Assembly: GCF_014229645.1 (NCBI RefSeq)
Contig: NZ_JAATOD010000001.1
Location: 434,001 to 498,000, forward strand
Direction: 5' to 3'
Origin: Listeria swaminathanii
Lineage (GTDB): Bacteria; Bacillota; Bacilli; Lactobacillales; Listeriaceae
DNA: 64,000 nucleotides
Positions 1-7,302 of the stretch are shown here, in pieces. Within the stretch, counting starts at the first letter, position 1. Each line of letters begins with the position of its first letter. Position numbers and translations under genes: made by a program. Under the pieces are notes generated by a model that saw only the letters and a list, made by a program, of their open reading frames with translations, was not told the origin of the DNA and made no database searches.

Positions 1-120
1 TTCCTAGGCGTTAGTGATGTGCCAGTAGCCATTTCGCTGTCGATTCTTGTGTTATTTATCGTCGTGCTTTATTCGGTTTGTTGGTATTTGATTAGTAAAG
101 GTCGCGGGCTTAGAAGTTAA
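1..120 (+). CDS. C-terminal end of a membrane protein (partial, probably ABC-type permease)
   Basis: The window opens inside an open frame that ends with TAA at 118-120. The 39 visible residues are one hydrophobic segment (roughly residues 8-31 of the fragment) followed by a short basic tail ending GRGLRS. A final TM helix with a short basic tail is common in ABC-2 type permeases, but the fragment is too short to prove the family. A strong terminator follows at once, so this is the last gene of its unit. Confidence 0.55.
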   Translation, partial: FLGVSDVPVAISLSILVLFIVVLYSVCWYLISKGRGLRS

Positions 121-135
121 TAGAGATTTTGAAGG

Positions 136-163
136 GAGAGCGGGTTGCCGTTCTCTTTTTTTT
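136..163 (+). terminator. Rho-independent terminator after the first gene
   Basis: GAGAGCGG (136-143), loop GTTG, CCGTTCTC (148-155) with one G-U pair, then eight T. It closes the gene ending at 120. Confidence 0.85.
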
Positions 164-249
164 GAGCTAAAAATCAGGGATGTGTTTTAATTATTCATAT
201 CTGTTGCATTTTAGTTAAATTCGTCATCTAATTTTAATACTAAAAAAGG

Positions 250-273
250 GTTTGGATTGCGTGAGACGGGTAT
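250..273 (+). promoter_or_regulatory. SigB-type promoter
   Basis: GTTT (250-253), 14 nt, GGGTAT (268-273) matches the general-stress sigma factor SigB consensus of Listeria and Bacillus exactly. Transcription should start near 280 and run rightward into the stem-loop at 358-401. No convincing ORF with a ribosome site begins before that stem-loop. Confidence 0.7.
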
Positions 274-279
274 TATATA

Positions 280-401
280 ACCATAAGCAATGACAATGCC
301 ATTACTTTTTCTCCCTTTTTTGTAGTGGGTTGTCTTACTTACCTTAAACTCCCTTTTATACTCTTTTGTGGTTGTGTAGCAGCCCTTTGGAGTATTTTTT
401 T
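280..401 (+). ncRNA. Candidate SigB-dependent small RNA or short leader of about 120 nt
   Basis: The stretch is bounded by the SigB-type promoter at 250-273 and the terminator-like element at 358-401. It contains CU-rich runs (TCTCCC near 311, ACTCCC near 348) that could pair with ribosome binding sites. The only ORF is 11 codons (ATG near 291) without an SD. It could instead be the 5' part of a longer transcript reading into the small genes at 790-1274 if termination is incomplete. Inferred from signals only. Confidence 0.35.
358..401 (+). terminator. Terminator-like element, repeat copy 1
   Basis: ATACTC (358-363) pairs with GAGTAT (390-395), and an inner GGTTG/CAGCC stem with a wobble sits around 369-384, followed by seven T. 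A conserved block TTAAACTCCCTTTTATACTC precedes it. The same layout recurs at 1463-1503 and 3192-3232. Confidence 0.6.
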
Positions 402-789
402 GTGGGAAATTGATTTAGGTTTAGCTGTAGTTTAGTGAATAATTATACTGTTTTATTCACTTAGTAATAATAAGAAATGATAATTAATCAAATAAATAAG
501 GGAATTTATATATATGAATAACGTATATTAATAGGGAATATGTATTTTTTGTGATATTTAAAAATAGCCTTGCATAAATTATGAATAATAGCTGTAATTT
601 GCATGTGATTTCGTTATTTAAAGCTCAATATCATGCAAATCGTGTAAGAATAAAACTAAATTAGCTTTACTTTTATTCATTCGCGACAAGAATCGGCCAT
701 TTCATTACATTTTTGGTTATACATTGGCTTTTTATGATACACTCTTTTTAAAACCTAGATTATTATACAACAGGGAGAGAAATGCGCTT
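402..789. other. AT-rich intergenic stretch
   Basis: No ORF with a ribosome site and no recognisable stem-loop was seen here. It must hold the promoter for the small genes at 790-1274 unless these are read from the SigB promoter at 250, but I could not pick a convincing -35/-10 pair. Confidence 0.4.
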
Positions 790-912
790 ATGAACAAGTA
801 TGTTTTAAAGGATATGATGGCACCATTATTTGGTGGGTTTTTGGCAGTAACTTCGAGTACCCATGTATCTGAAGCTGTAACAAATAAAATGAAAAGGGAC
901 TTAATAGCATGA
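790..912 (+). CDS. Small hypothetical protein (40 aa)
   Basis: ATG at 790 has an SD-like AGGGAGAG ending about 10 nt upstream. An upstream in-frame TTG at 724 would add 22 residues but has no ribosome site, so I prefer 790. The product has a mildly hydrophobic middle (APLFGGFLAV) and a basic C-terminus. Its stop overlaps the next start by 4 nt (ATGA), so the two genes are translationally coupled. Family not recognised. Confidence 0.45.
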   Translation: MNKYVLKDMMAPLFGGFLAVTSSTHVSEAVTNKMKRDLIA

Positions 913-1274
913 AGAAAAAATGGTTGATAGTAATATTGTCAGTAATAGTTCTTTGTGTAGTAGTTTTCGGGGGAAAGTGGCTGTTATATAGAGATAACCT
1001 TGTAGGAATGATGCAAGTTGACGACGTTTTGTATATAGTAACGTATGAACCTGCAAAGGAAGAAGATGCTTTAGAGAAGATTGGCGAGATAGAGCATAGA
1101 ATTCGCCATTACCGAATACCGAATAAAAATTTCACCTCTAATCATTTAAGTGAAGGGACAGAACTTTACGCAACAAAAAATGAGAATGAGTTTTCAAGAA
1201 CTATTTTGTTTAAAGAGGACGGCGAATATTTTATTGCATCAGAGGCCGTGGAGCAGCCTAACCAAAAGCGTTAG
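909..1274 (+). CDS. Membrane-anchored hypothetical protein (121 aa)
   Basis: MKKK followed by a hydrophobic stretch (about residues 5-26) indicates an uncleaved N-terminal anchor, with no lipobox. About 95 charged residues follow that should lie outside the membrane. It overlaps the 40-aa gene by 4 nt and is followed, after about 190 nt, by terminator copy 2. I do not recognise the family; small secreted or anchored proteins of this shape are common in Listeria accessory regions. Confidence 0.6.
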   Translation: MKKKWLIVILSVIVLCVVVFGGKWLLYRDNLVGMMQVDDVLYIVTYEPAKEEDALEKIGEIEHRIRHYRIPNKNFTSNHLSEGTELYATKNENEFSRTILFKEDGEYFIASEAVEQPNQKR

Positions 1275-1462
1275 TAACTGAAAGAATGTTAACTAAAGGG
1301 AAATATTTAAAAAGTGTGTTTAACAGCACGTATTTTATTTTTGAGAAAGTAGAGTACATTTTATTACTTCATGGTTTCTAGGACACTCAATTTTTTTAGC
1401 AGGTACTCTTAATCGCAAAAATTTACTAATAACTAATAATAAAAATACTTTAAACTCCTTTT

Positions 1463-1503
1463 ATACTTTTAGAATTTGTTTGCAGCCACTAGGAGTATTT
1501 TTT
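1463..1503 (+). terminator. Terminator, repeat copy 2
   Basis: ATACTTTTAG (1463-1472) pairs with CTAGGAGTAT (1489-1498) through eight Watson-Crick and two G-U pairs, then a T run. The preceding TACTTTAAACTCCTTTT block is shared with copies 1 and 3. It lies in the 450-bp gap 1275-1724, where nothing else was recognised. Confidence 0.7.
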
Positions 1504-1724
1504 AGTCTGTAAAGACTGAGTGTTTGAAAGAAAATATAAGAGGTTACAAGTTTGGATTTATTATTAATTAAAGGGAAGTTTTGAAAAATAATATATGATT
1601 GTTTCTAATTTATTTACACATTTTAAACAAATAACATCATTACAATTACTGTGTTATTAACTATGTAAGCTGGAATTTACATTTTGTGAAAAATGCTATA
1701 TATTATTGATAGGAGGTGTAATTG

Positions 1725-2237
1725 ATGAAAGCTTATTTGGCAGATAGTGTAGCTGGTTATATTATTGATTATTGTAGAGAAAAAAAATATGAGCTTAATA
1801 ATTTAAAGCTACAAAAGTTATTGTACTATGCCCAAGCAAAGTTTTTAGTTGCGAAAAATCGCTCCTTATTTCAAGAAACTATTGAGAAATGGAAGCTGGG
1901 CCCAGTAGTTCCTGAAGTTTATCATATCTATAAAAGTTATGGTGCAAAAAATATTATTTCTCCTGAAAAAAGATTAGAAATAATTTTTGATAAAAAAGGT
2001 GAATTCAAATTTAAAAATATCATATTAGAAGAAATATCTCCAGAAGATAAACAGGTATTAAATATGGTTATTGATAAATACGCTCCATTTAATCCGTTTG
2101 AACTTGTGAATATGACCCATGAACATGAAATCTGGAAAAAAGATGAAGAAAAGATAAAAGATGGAAAAATCGCTGTCAAATATTCTAACAAAGAAATTAG
2201 AGAATTTTTTTCAAAATATCCTAAGGAGTTAGTTTAA
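1725..2237 (+). CDS. Panacea-domain (SocA-like, DUF4065) protein, probable antitoxin
   Basis: This 170-aa protein shows the Panacea/SocA pattern: an N-terminal helical part with LNNLKLQKLLYYAQA (about residues 23-37) and then KWKLGPVVPEVY (about 57-68). Panacea proteins (PanA) are antitoxins that neutralise many unrelated partner toxins and are usually encoded next to them; the phage GepA and Caulobacter SocA proteins share the fold. ATG at 1725 is preferred over TTG at 1722 because AGGAGG (1711-1716) is then 8 nt away. The stop overlaps the next start by one base (TAATG), a two-gene unit as expected for a toxin-antitoxin pair. The family call is from pattern recognition; the antitoxin role is inferred from family and context. 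Confidence 0.75.
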   Translation: MKAYLADSVAGYIIDYCREKKYELNNLKLQKLLYYAQAKFLVAKNRSLFQETIEKWKLGPVVPEVYHIYKSYGAKNIISPEKRLEIIFDKKGEFKFKNIILEEISPEDKQVLNMVIDKYAPFNPFELVNMTHEHEIWKKDEEKIKDGKIAVKYSNKEIREFFSKYPKELV

Positions 2238-3160
2238 TGAAGACAACACGTTTAGATGATTTTACTATAGTAAAACTAATAGCTAGCTACCAATTAAATA
2301 AGGAACATGCAGAACCTATAGCTGATATTTTAATTAATAAATTTCATGAAGCTCATTTACCATATAGTCAAATTAGTAAATATGTTTTTGAAAATTATTT
2401 TTATGAAGATGATTTAGTATTAGTTCAAGAGAATATGCAATTGATTACTACTAAAATGTTTGAAATTGGTAGTAGTAAACTAACAGAAGAACAAATTCAA
2501 AAAATATCTCCTAAAATAGAAAGGCATTTTCAATTAGCTATGATTCAAAAAGATTTTTTTCGTTCTAATATTGACAGTTTGCAAATGGAAATTTATGAAT
2601 CTAAAGATGAAATTACTACTTTTACTGAAGAGACTAAAAACACTTTAAAAGAAGTGTCAAAGACAAAAGGACAGATGTATACAGAGTTTGTAGCGATTCT
2701 GGGGATATTTTCAGGGCTTATTTTTGCTTTGTTCGGGGGTTTTGATACATTATCAAGTTCTATATCAACATTAGGCCAAGGCGAAGTTGCATTAACCAAT
2801 ATTCTTATTGTTACTTCAATATTGTTAGCTGGCTTATCTTTAGTTATTTTCACCTTGATGCAAGGGATTTCTAAATTAACTAATCGTACACTAAGAAGCT
2901 GTGGTTGTGAAGATAAACTTAGATGTAACCATTCAATCTATGAGAGACATCCGATGCTTTGTTGGATTATTGGCTTGTTAATGCTAGTGTTTTTTAGCAG
3001 TTTGATTATCGGAAATATGCCATCTGAAGCATTGGATTTATCGATTTTACCGATTATAATAATTGGTGCTTCAGTACTGTTTTTTGCTTCTTTTATATGC
3101 ATTATTTTTCGAATCCCCAAGAGTTTGTATAAATGGGTAAACCAAAAGCTTAAACCATAG
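2237..3160 (+). CDS. Four-TM membrane protein paired with the Panacea gene, candidate toxin
   Basis: A soluble, helix-rich N-terminal half (residues 1-145) is followed by four predicted TM segments near residues 150-170, 185-208, 240-258 and 268-292. A Cys-rich cytosolic loop (SCGCEDKLRCNHS) lies between helices 2 and 3. The gene starts in the last base of the Panacea stop codon and ends before terminator copy 3, so it is the second gene of a bicistron. Known PanT toxins include membrane-acting types, so a membrane toxin or phage-sensing effector is plausible. The sequence itself does not resemble a family I can name, and a non-toxic role remains possible. Confidence 0.6.
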   Translation: MKTTRLDDFTIVKLIASYQLNKEHAEPIADILINKFHEAHLPYSQISKYVFENYFYEDDLVLVQENMQLITTKMFEIGSSKLTEEQIQKISPKIERHFQLAMIQKDFFRSNIDSLQMEIYESKDEITTFTEETKNTLKEVSKTKGQMYTEFVAILGIFSGLIFALFGGFDTLSSSISTLGQGEVALTNILIVTSILLAGLSLVIFTLMQGISKLTNRTLRSCGCEDKLRCNHSIYERHPMLCWIIGLLMLVFFSSLIIGNMPSEALDLSILPIIIIGASVLFFASFICIIFRIPKSLYKWVNQKLKP

Positions 3161-3191
3161 GTTTCAATCATTTACTTTAAACATTCTTTTT

Positions 3192-3232
3192 ATACTTTTA
3201 GTGGTTTAGTAGCCGCTGGAAGTATTTTTTTT
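3192..3232 (+). terminator. Terminator, repeat copy 3
   Basis: ATACTTTTAGTGG (3192-3204) pairs over 13 positions with CCGCTGGAAGTAT (3213-3225), three being G-U, then eight T. It ends the Panacea/membrane-protein unit. Confidence 0.85.
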
Positions 3233-3422
3233 GTGAAGATTTATGTTTAAGAGCGGAATAATTCAAGATAGAATAGAGTTAAAGACCTATGACTATTGGC
3301 ATGTTTTTCCTTGTGATTTGAAATGTGTCTATTTTATGAATCTTTCTATTATAAGCTTGTATAAAGTAAAAGCGATGTATATTCTTAGAGCTAGGGCAAA
3401 ATTTATTTACATAGGAGGAAAT

Positions 3423-3833
3423 ATGGGGTTTTTAGAAGCTTATAAGTCATTTTGGAAGAATTATGTCAATTTTAGTGATCGTGCGCCAGGTTCGGCCTAT
3501 TGGTATGTATGGGTTTGGAACATGGCGATTTGTGTGGGTCTTTATTTACTGGCTTCTATTTTTGACGTGTCAATAATGCTAGACGGAGGGAACCTTGCTG
3601 GTGGAGCTATTGCGATCTTTATTGTAATTGTGATGTGGTTGTATTCAGCAGCTATTATATTACCTACACTTAGCCTTGTTGTAAGACGTTTACATGATAC
3701 AGGGAAAAGTGGCTTTTTCATTTTCCTTGGTTTAATTCCAGTCGTTGGTTCCATTATTATTTTAATATTTATGAGTTTTGAAAGTGATGGACCAAACCGA
3801 TATGGAGATGTCTATGAGAAATCGGATATTTAA
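3423..3833 (+). CDS. DUF805 membrane protein, copy 1 (136 aa)
   Basis: An inner-membrane DUF805 protein (YhaH-like): N-terminal FLEAYKSFWKNYVNF, an RAPGSAYWY motif, several hydrophobic segments, the hallmark VRRLHDTGKSG near residue 94 and a C-terminal FESDGPNRYGD. The function of the family is unknown. A longer open frame extends to 3243, but ATG 3423 has AGGAGG 4-5 nt upstream and aligns exactly with the start of copy 2, so I chose it. It has its own terminator and is the first of two tandem paralogues. Confidence 0.8.
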   Translation: MGFLEAYKSFWKNYVNFSDRAPGSAYWYVWVWNMAICVGLYLLASIFDVSIMLDGGNLAGGAIAIFIVIVMWLYSAAIILPTLSLVVRRLHDTGKSGFFIFLGLIPVVGSIIILIFMSFESDGPNRYGDVYEKSDI

Positions 3834-3843
3834 ATAAAAAAAC

Positions 3844-3873
3844 GAGCTAAGGTCAACACTTAGCTCATTTTTT
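3844..3873 (+). terminator. Terminator after DUF805 copy 1
   Basis: GAGCTAAG (3844-3851), 7-nt loop, CTTAGCTC (3859-3866), then A and six T. Confidence 0.85.
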
Positions 3874-3980
3874 AAAATGTATATATTTATTTTATGAATC
3901 TTTCTACGATAAGCTTGTTTTAAGCTAGCGGTGTCGCATATTCTAGAAAAATAACATAATTTTATTACACAGGAGGAAAT

Positions 3981-4382
3981 ATGGGATTTTTAGAAGCTTA
4001 TAAGTCATTTTGGAAGAATTATACTAATTTTAATGGACGCGCGCCAGGCTCTGCATTCTGGTATGTAATAGTTTGGAACATGATAATTAATGGGCCGCTG
4101 CTTGTTATGTCAAAAATTTTTGGTGTTTCAGAAATATTATTTGGAGTTGGTGGAGGGATTGCGCTCTTTTTTGGAGGTTTACGGTTTTTGTATTGGTGTG
4201 GCTCTATAGTTCCACTAACTAGCCTAATTGTAAGGCGTTTACATGACACTGGGAAAAGTGGTTATTTTGCTTTTCTTGGTTTAATTCCAATCGTTGGTAC
4301 CATTATTATTTTTATATTTATGAGTTTTGAAAGTGATGGACCAAACCGATATGGAGATGTCTATAAGAAATCGGATATTTAA
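3981..4382 (+). CDS. DUF805 membrane protein, copy 2 (133 aa)
   Basis: This is a paralogue of the preceding gene, near-identical at the N-terminus (GFLEAYKSFWKNY), in VRRLHDTGKSG and over the last 25 residues, but divergent in the middle TM segments. The ribosome site and leader are also duplicated (TATGAATCTTTCTA and AGGAGGAAATATGGG occur before both genes), so the whole transcription unit was duplicated. It ends at a bidirectional terminator shared with the convergent gene at 4423-4632. Confidence 0.8.
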   Translation: MGFLEAYKSFWKNYTNFNGRAPGSAFWYVIVWNMIINGPLLVMSKIFGVSEILFGVGGGIALFFGGLRFLYWCGSIVPLTSLIVRRLHDTGKSGYFAFLGLIPIVGTIIIFIFMSFESDGPNRYGDVYKKSDI

Positions 4383-4390
4383 ATTGAAAA

Positions 4391-4424
4391 AACGAGCTAG
4401 GATCATCTCCTAGCTCGTTTTTTT
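4391..4424. terminator. Bidirectional terminator
   Basis: AACGAGCTAGG (4391-4401), loop 4402-4408, CCTAGCTCGTT (4409-4419), with a T run on the plus side and an A run on the left. It serves both the DUF805 gene and the mogR-linked gene coming from the right. Confidence 0.9.
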
Positions 4425-4632
4425 AATGGATTCCTTCGCTCACAAGAAACCAATTCACTTGGTTGGTATTAATAAAATAAGTTAAGTCGTATTTTGTTAA
4501 CTCGATGCATTTTTCGTTAAAAAGGTTTTTCAAATCTGCTTTAGATAATTCGTGGATGCTGATGTTGTTGATTTTTGCGTCGTCGTCAAGGCGAATAGAT
4601 TCGCCATTTACGGTATAAATTTCGATATACAT
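4423..4632 (-). CDS. Small hypothetical protein downstream of mogR (69 aa)
   Basis: A 69-aa acidic soluble protein with no TM segment and no motif I recognise. It starts 18 nt after the mogR stop with an SD-like AAGGGTGG and is therefore very probably co-transcribed with mogR. It corresponds by position to the small conserved gene next to mogR in L. monocytogenes (lmo0673 position). Confidence 0.7.
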   Translation of the reverse strand: MYIEIYTVNGESIRLDDDAKINNISIHELSKADLKNLFNEKCIELTKYDLTYFINTNQVNWFLVSEGIH

Positions 4633-4650
4633 CGTGCCACCCTTTCTAAA

Positions 4651-5571
4651 TTACATTTGTTTATAGTTTTCTTTGAATACGCCAAGTTGGTTCAGTGTTA
4701 CTACGAGTTGCTGGCTGAAAAGTGGTAGTGCTTGGATTTGGTCTAAGTCGTTGGCGTAAGCGAAATCAGCTACTTGTAACACGAGTGTATGGAACGAGTC
4801 TGTCATTGTTTCGTTTTGTTGTTTTAAATAAGAATTTTCTTGTTCCAGTTCTTGGCATTTGGTTTGTAAATCTTGGTATTTTTTGTCGAGTTCTTCTTTT
4901 TGGACGGCAAGGGATGACAGGGAGTAAATGCTTTTGAGTAAGTCATATACGTTGTTTTCTTCGCCTTGGTTTTCGCTTAAAAGTTGCACGTTGCTTTTAA
5001 CGCCGGACAGTAGATCCACCAGGTTTTTTTCGCGTGATTTGTCGTAGCTGATTTGTTCTTTGATGGATGTTGGTGCTTTGAATTCAGCTGGTACGACTTT
5101 TCCGAAAATGTTGGTTTTTTCTTTTTTCGTATTCTTTTGTGTTTTTCTTTTTCGGCCTGGCTTGTTTTTAGGAATATCTTCTACTTGGATAAGCTCTTTT
5201 TTTAGTTTGTAGTAAGTGTTTTGTAGCTGGCTTGGTGTTTTTGGAAAGATCCGCAAATCGTTTAGGCTGAGCATTTCAGAGATATCAAGGACTTTCATAT
5301 CTTCTAAAATAGCAATTTGGTAACATGCGGAAAGTAGTTCTAATTCGATTTTTAACCAACTAATGTTGGAATGCATATATTTTTCGATTCCACCGTGTTC
5401 TTCAACGGCTTGATAAAATTCAGTGAGTAAATGGTAGATTTCTTCGGCAGTTTGTTCGTCAATGCCAGCTTCTGAAGCCATTTTTTTAATTTCAGTAGTA
5501 GATGAATTCCCCGGATTATCTACTTGTTTTTTGATTTCTTGAAGTAATTTTCTTATTTCTGATTTAGGCAT
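4651..5571 (-). CDS. mogR: MogR, transcriptional repressor of flagellar genes
   Basis: This 306-aa protein has the length and position of Listeria MogR, which represses flagellar and chemotaxis genes at 37 C by binding TTTT-N5-AAAA sites and is released by GmaR at low temperature. The N-terminal half (about residues 1-160) is helical with a basic GRKRKTQKNTKKEK segment near 140-155, in the DNA-binding part. A C-terminal coiled coil (about 220-260) fits the dimerisation region. It is divergent from the FliO-like gene, with operators in the shared 370-bp gap. A SigB-like promoter far upstream on the same strand (7279-7304) would give a long leader antisense to fliQ, fliP and the FliO-like gene. 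Confidence 0.95.
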   Translation of the reverse strand: MPKSEIRKLLQEIKKQVDNPGNSSTTEIKKMASEAGIDEQTAEEIYHLLTEFYQAVEEHGGIEKYMHSNISWLKIELELLSACYQIAILEDMKVLDISEMLSLNDLRIFPKTPSQLQNTYYKLKKELIQVEDIPKNKPGRKRKTQKNTKKEKTNIFGKVVPAEFKAPTSIKEQISYDKSREKNLVDLLSGVKSNVQLLSENQGEENNVYDLLKSIYSLSSLAVQKEELDKKYQDLQTKCQELEQENSYLKQQNETMTDSFHTLVLQVADFAYANDLDQIQALPLFSQQLVVTLNQLGVFKENYKQM

Positions 5572-5942
5572 ACAATCACATACCTCTCTATCCTATAGTA
5601 TTATTGATTTTCTGTTTATTTTTATAATAACAATATATGTTAGTTGTGTAAAGGGAACGCGAGTAGGTCAAAAGGATTGGGTATGAAGAACCTTTTTTTG
5701 AGTTAAATAGAAAAATATAAATCGAATAATGAGAAGTTTTCCTTTGATACAGCTGTTACACTGGCTGTTTTTTTATTTTTACACACAATTTCATTTTTTA
5801 AAAAAAGTATAGATTTTTTCTGGAATTGGTGTAAAATTTTATATTGCAGTTACAAAAAACACTTTATTGATATATATTTTGAAAAAATGATTTATTTTTG
5901 TAATCTGATGAAGGGAGTGAAAGGTGAATTTACCTTACTTGA
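5572..5942. promoter_or_regulatory. Divergent control region between mogR and the motility operon
   Basis: An AT-rich 370-bp gap with no gene of normal length. It contains one exact MogR-type operator (5794-5806) and one single-mismatch site (5875-5887), and must hold the promoter of the first motility operon and a proximal mogR promoter. I could not fix either -35/-10 pair with confidence. Confidence 0.6.
5794..5806. promoter_or_regulatory. MogR operator upstream of the fliP operon
   Basis: TTTTTTAAAAAAA fits TTTT-N5-AAAA exactly. A second copy with one mismatch lies at 5875-5887 (TATT-TTGAA-AAAA). The same 13-mer is found in the flaA promoter. Confidence 0.75.
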
Positions 5943-6257
5943 ATGGAATATTTTTTGTCACTTTTAAAAATTATTGTACTTTTGGTAGTACTTGCGGGAA
6001 TTTCTTATTTTTTAGTTAAGAAAAACAAGCAAGCGAATCGCACGAGAAAAAGCGAAAATGATCTTATAAAGTTGAAAGACACTCTTTTAATCTCTCATCA
6101 GTTACGTGCAGTTCTTCTGGAGGCAGATGGGGAAAAGGTGCTGGCGATTATTTCTAATAATGATATTCGAACGGTGTCATTAAAAGGAAAAAATGACCAA
6201 AATGAAAAACTTTTCCGAGAATTACTTTTGAAAGAGGAGACTAAGGAAAATGCGTAA
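5943..6257 (+). CDS. FliO-like flagellar export protein (104 aa)
   Basis: One N-terminal TM helix (about residues 4-24) followed by a short basic linker and a small cytoplasmic domain, placed just before fliP: this is the size, topology and position of FliO, the accessory factor for FliP assembly. Homology is too weak for a firm name. It overlaps fliP by 8 nt. The start is odd: ATG 5943 is the first in-frame start after a stop, yet the only good SD (AAGGGAG, 5911-5917) is about 26 nt away and suits a GTG at 5924 in another frame. Confidence 0.7.
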   Translation: MEYFLSLLKIIVLLVVLAGISYFLVKKNKQANRTRKSENDLIKLKDTLLISHQLRAVLLEADGEKVLAIISNNDIRTVSLKGKNDQNEKLFRELLLKEETKENA

Positions 6258-7017
6258 AATAACTTCTAGACGAGTATTTCAAGTATCTTTTATTGTTATT
6301 TTTGCAATTTCGTTGGTTGTTTTTTGGCCGGGTGTGAATGTGCATGCCGAGAGTTGGATGGATTCGCTTGGTGTAAATGGAACGGACGGGGTTAATTCTA
6401 GTGTGGCGCTGTTTGTACTAGTTACGGTTCTTTCTTTGTCTGCATCGATTGTATTAATGTTCACACACTTTACCTACTGTATTATCGTCCTTGGATTAAC
6501 GAGGCAAGGACTTGGCGCGACGAACTTACCGCCCAACCAAGTGCTTGTTGGACTGGCGTTGTTCTTATCTTTGTTTATGATGCAGCCGCTGATTACTGCT
6601 TGGTATGACGATGTGTATAAACCTTCGCAAAAAGAAGAGTGGAGCGCGTCGAAAGTTTGGGACGAAACGCAGCCGCTTCTGACAAAATATGTTGCGGAAA
6701 ATACATATAAGCATGATATTAACATGATGTTAAAAGCAGAAGGAGAAGATCCGGTTACAAAAAAAGAAGATGCACCGCTTATGGCTTTAATGCCTGCTTT
6801 TATTTTGACACAGATTACCCAAGGATTTTTAACTGGGATGTTTATATACTTGGCGTTTATTTTTATAGATTTAATTGTTAGTACGTTACTGATGTATCTT
6901 GGGATGATGATGGTGCCGCCGATGACCATTAGCTTACCATTTAAGATTCTTGTTTTTATTTTCATTGGCGGGTACGGACTGATTACCAACATGATTTTTC
7001 AAACAATTCACTTTTAA
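6250..7017 (+). CDS. fliP: FliP, flagellar type III export gate
   Basis: A 255-aa protein with an N-terminal signal peptide (cleavage likely after VHA, about residue 31), then TM segments and a central periplasmic/lumenal region, as in FliP. The motif GMMMVPPMTISLPFKIL near the C-terminus is characteristic. FliP forms the export gate core with FliQ and FliR. The spacing to fliQ is 12 nt, within one operon. The gene lies under the antisense leader proposed for the long mogR transcript. Confidence 0.97.
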   Translation: MRKITSRRVFQVSFIVIFAISLVVFWPGVNVHAESWMDSLGVNGTDGVNSSVALFVLVTVLSLSASIVLMFTHFTYCIIVLGLTRQGLGATNLPPNQVLVGLALFLSLFMMQPLITAWYDDVYKPSQKEEWSASKVWDETQPLLTKYVAENTYKHDINMMLKAEGEDPVTKKEDAPLMALMPAFILTQITQGFLTGMFIYLAFIFIDLIVSTLLMYLGMMMVPPMTISLPFKILVFIFIGGYGLITNMIFQTIHF

Positions 7018-7029
7018 GGGAGTAGCAAA

Positions 7030-7302
7030 ATGAATTTAACGCCGATTACGCAAATTTTTCAAGATTTTTTCTATAGTGGGCTGGCGCTAATTTTGCCGGT
7101 ATCGCTCATTTGTATCGTGGTCGTAATTGTGGTTGCGATTTTGATGGCGATGATGCAGATTCAAGACCAATCGCTGACGTTTTTGCCGAAGATTATTGCT
7201 TTCGTAGTGGCGCTCTTTATTCTTGGACCGTGGATGTTTGAACACATGACGGATTTATTTGTAGGAATCTTTTCCAAATTACCCCTGATGATTAGGGTGT
7301 AA
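7030..7302 (+). CDS. fliQ: FliQ, flagellar export gate subunit
   Basis: A 90-aa protein with two TM helices (about 15-40 and 52-75) around the conserved MMQIQDQSLTFLPKI segment typical of FliQ. It lies 12 nt after fliP and 2 nt before fliR. Its 3' end carries a minus-strand SigB-like promoter (7279-7304). Confidence 0.97.
   Translation: MNLTPITQIFQDFFYSGLALILPVSLICIVVVIVVAILMAMMQIQDQSLTFLPKIIAFVVALFILGPWMFEHMTDLFVGIFSKLPLMIRV

Noticed and set aside
3243..3422. N-terminal 60-residue extension of DUF805 copy 1.
   Set aside because: No SD at 3243; the extension has no counterpart in copy 2, and AGGAGG sits right before ATG 3423.
5641..5700. GGGTAT at 5679-5684 as a SigB promoter.
   Set aside because: No GTTT at the required 13-17 nt upstream (GAGT is found), so I do not call it.
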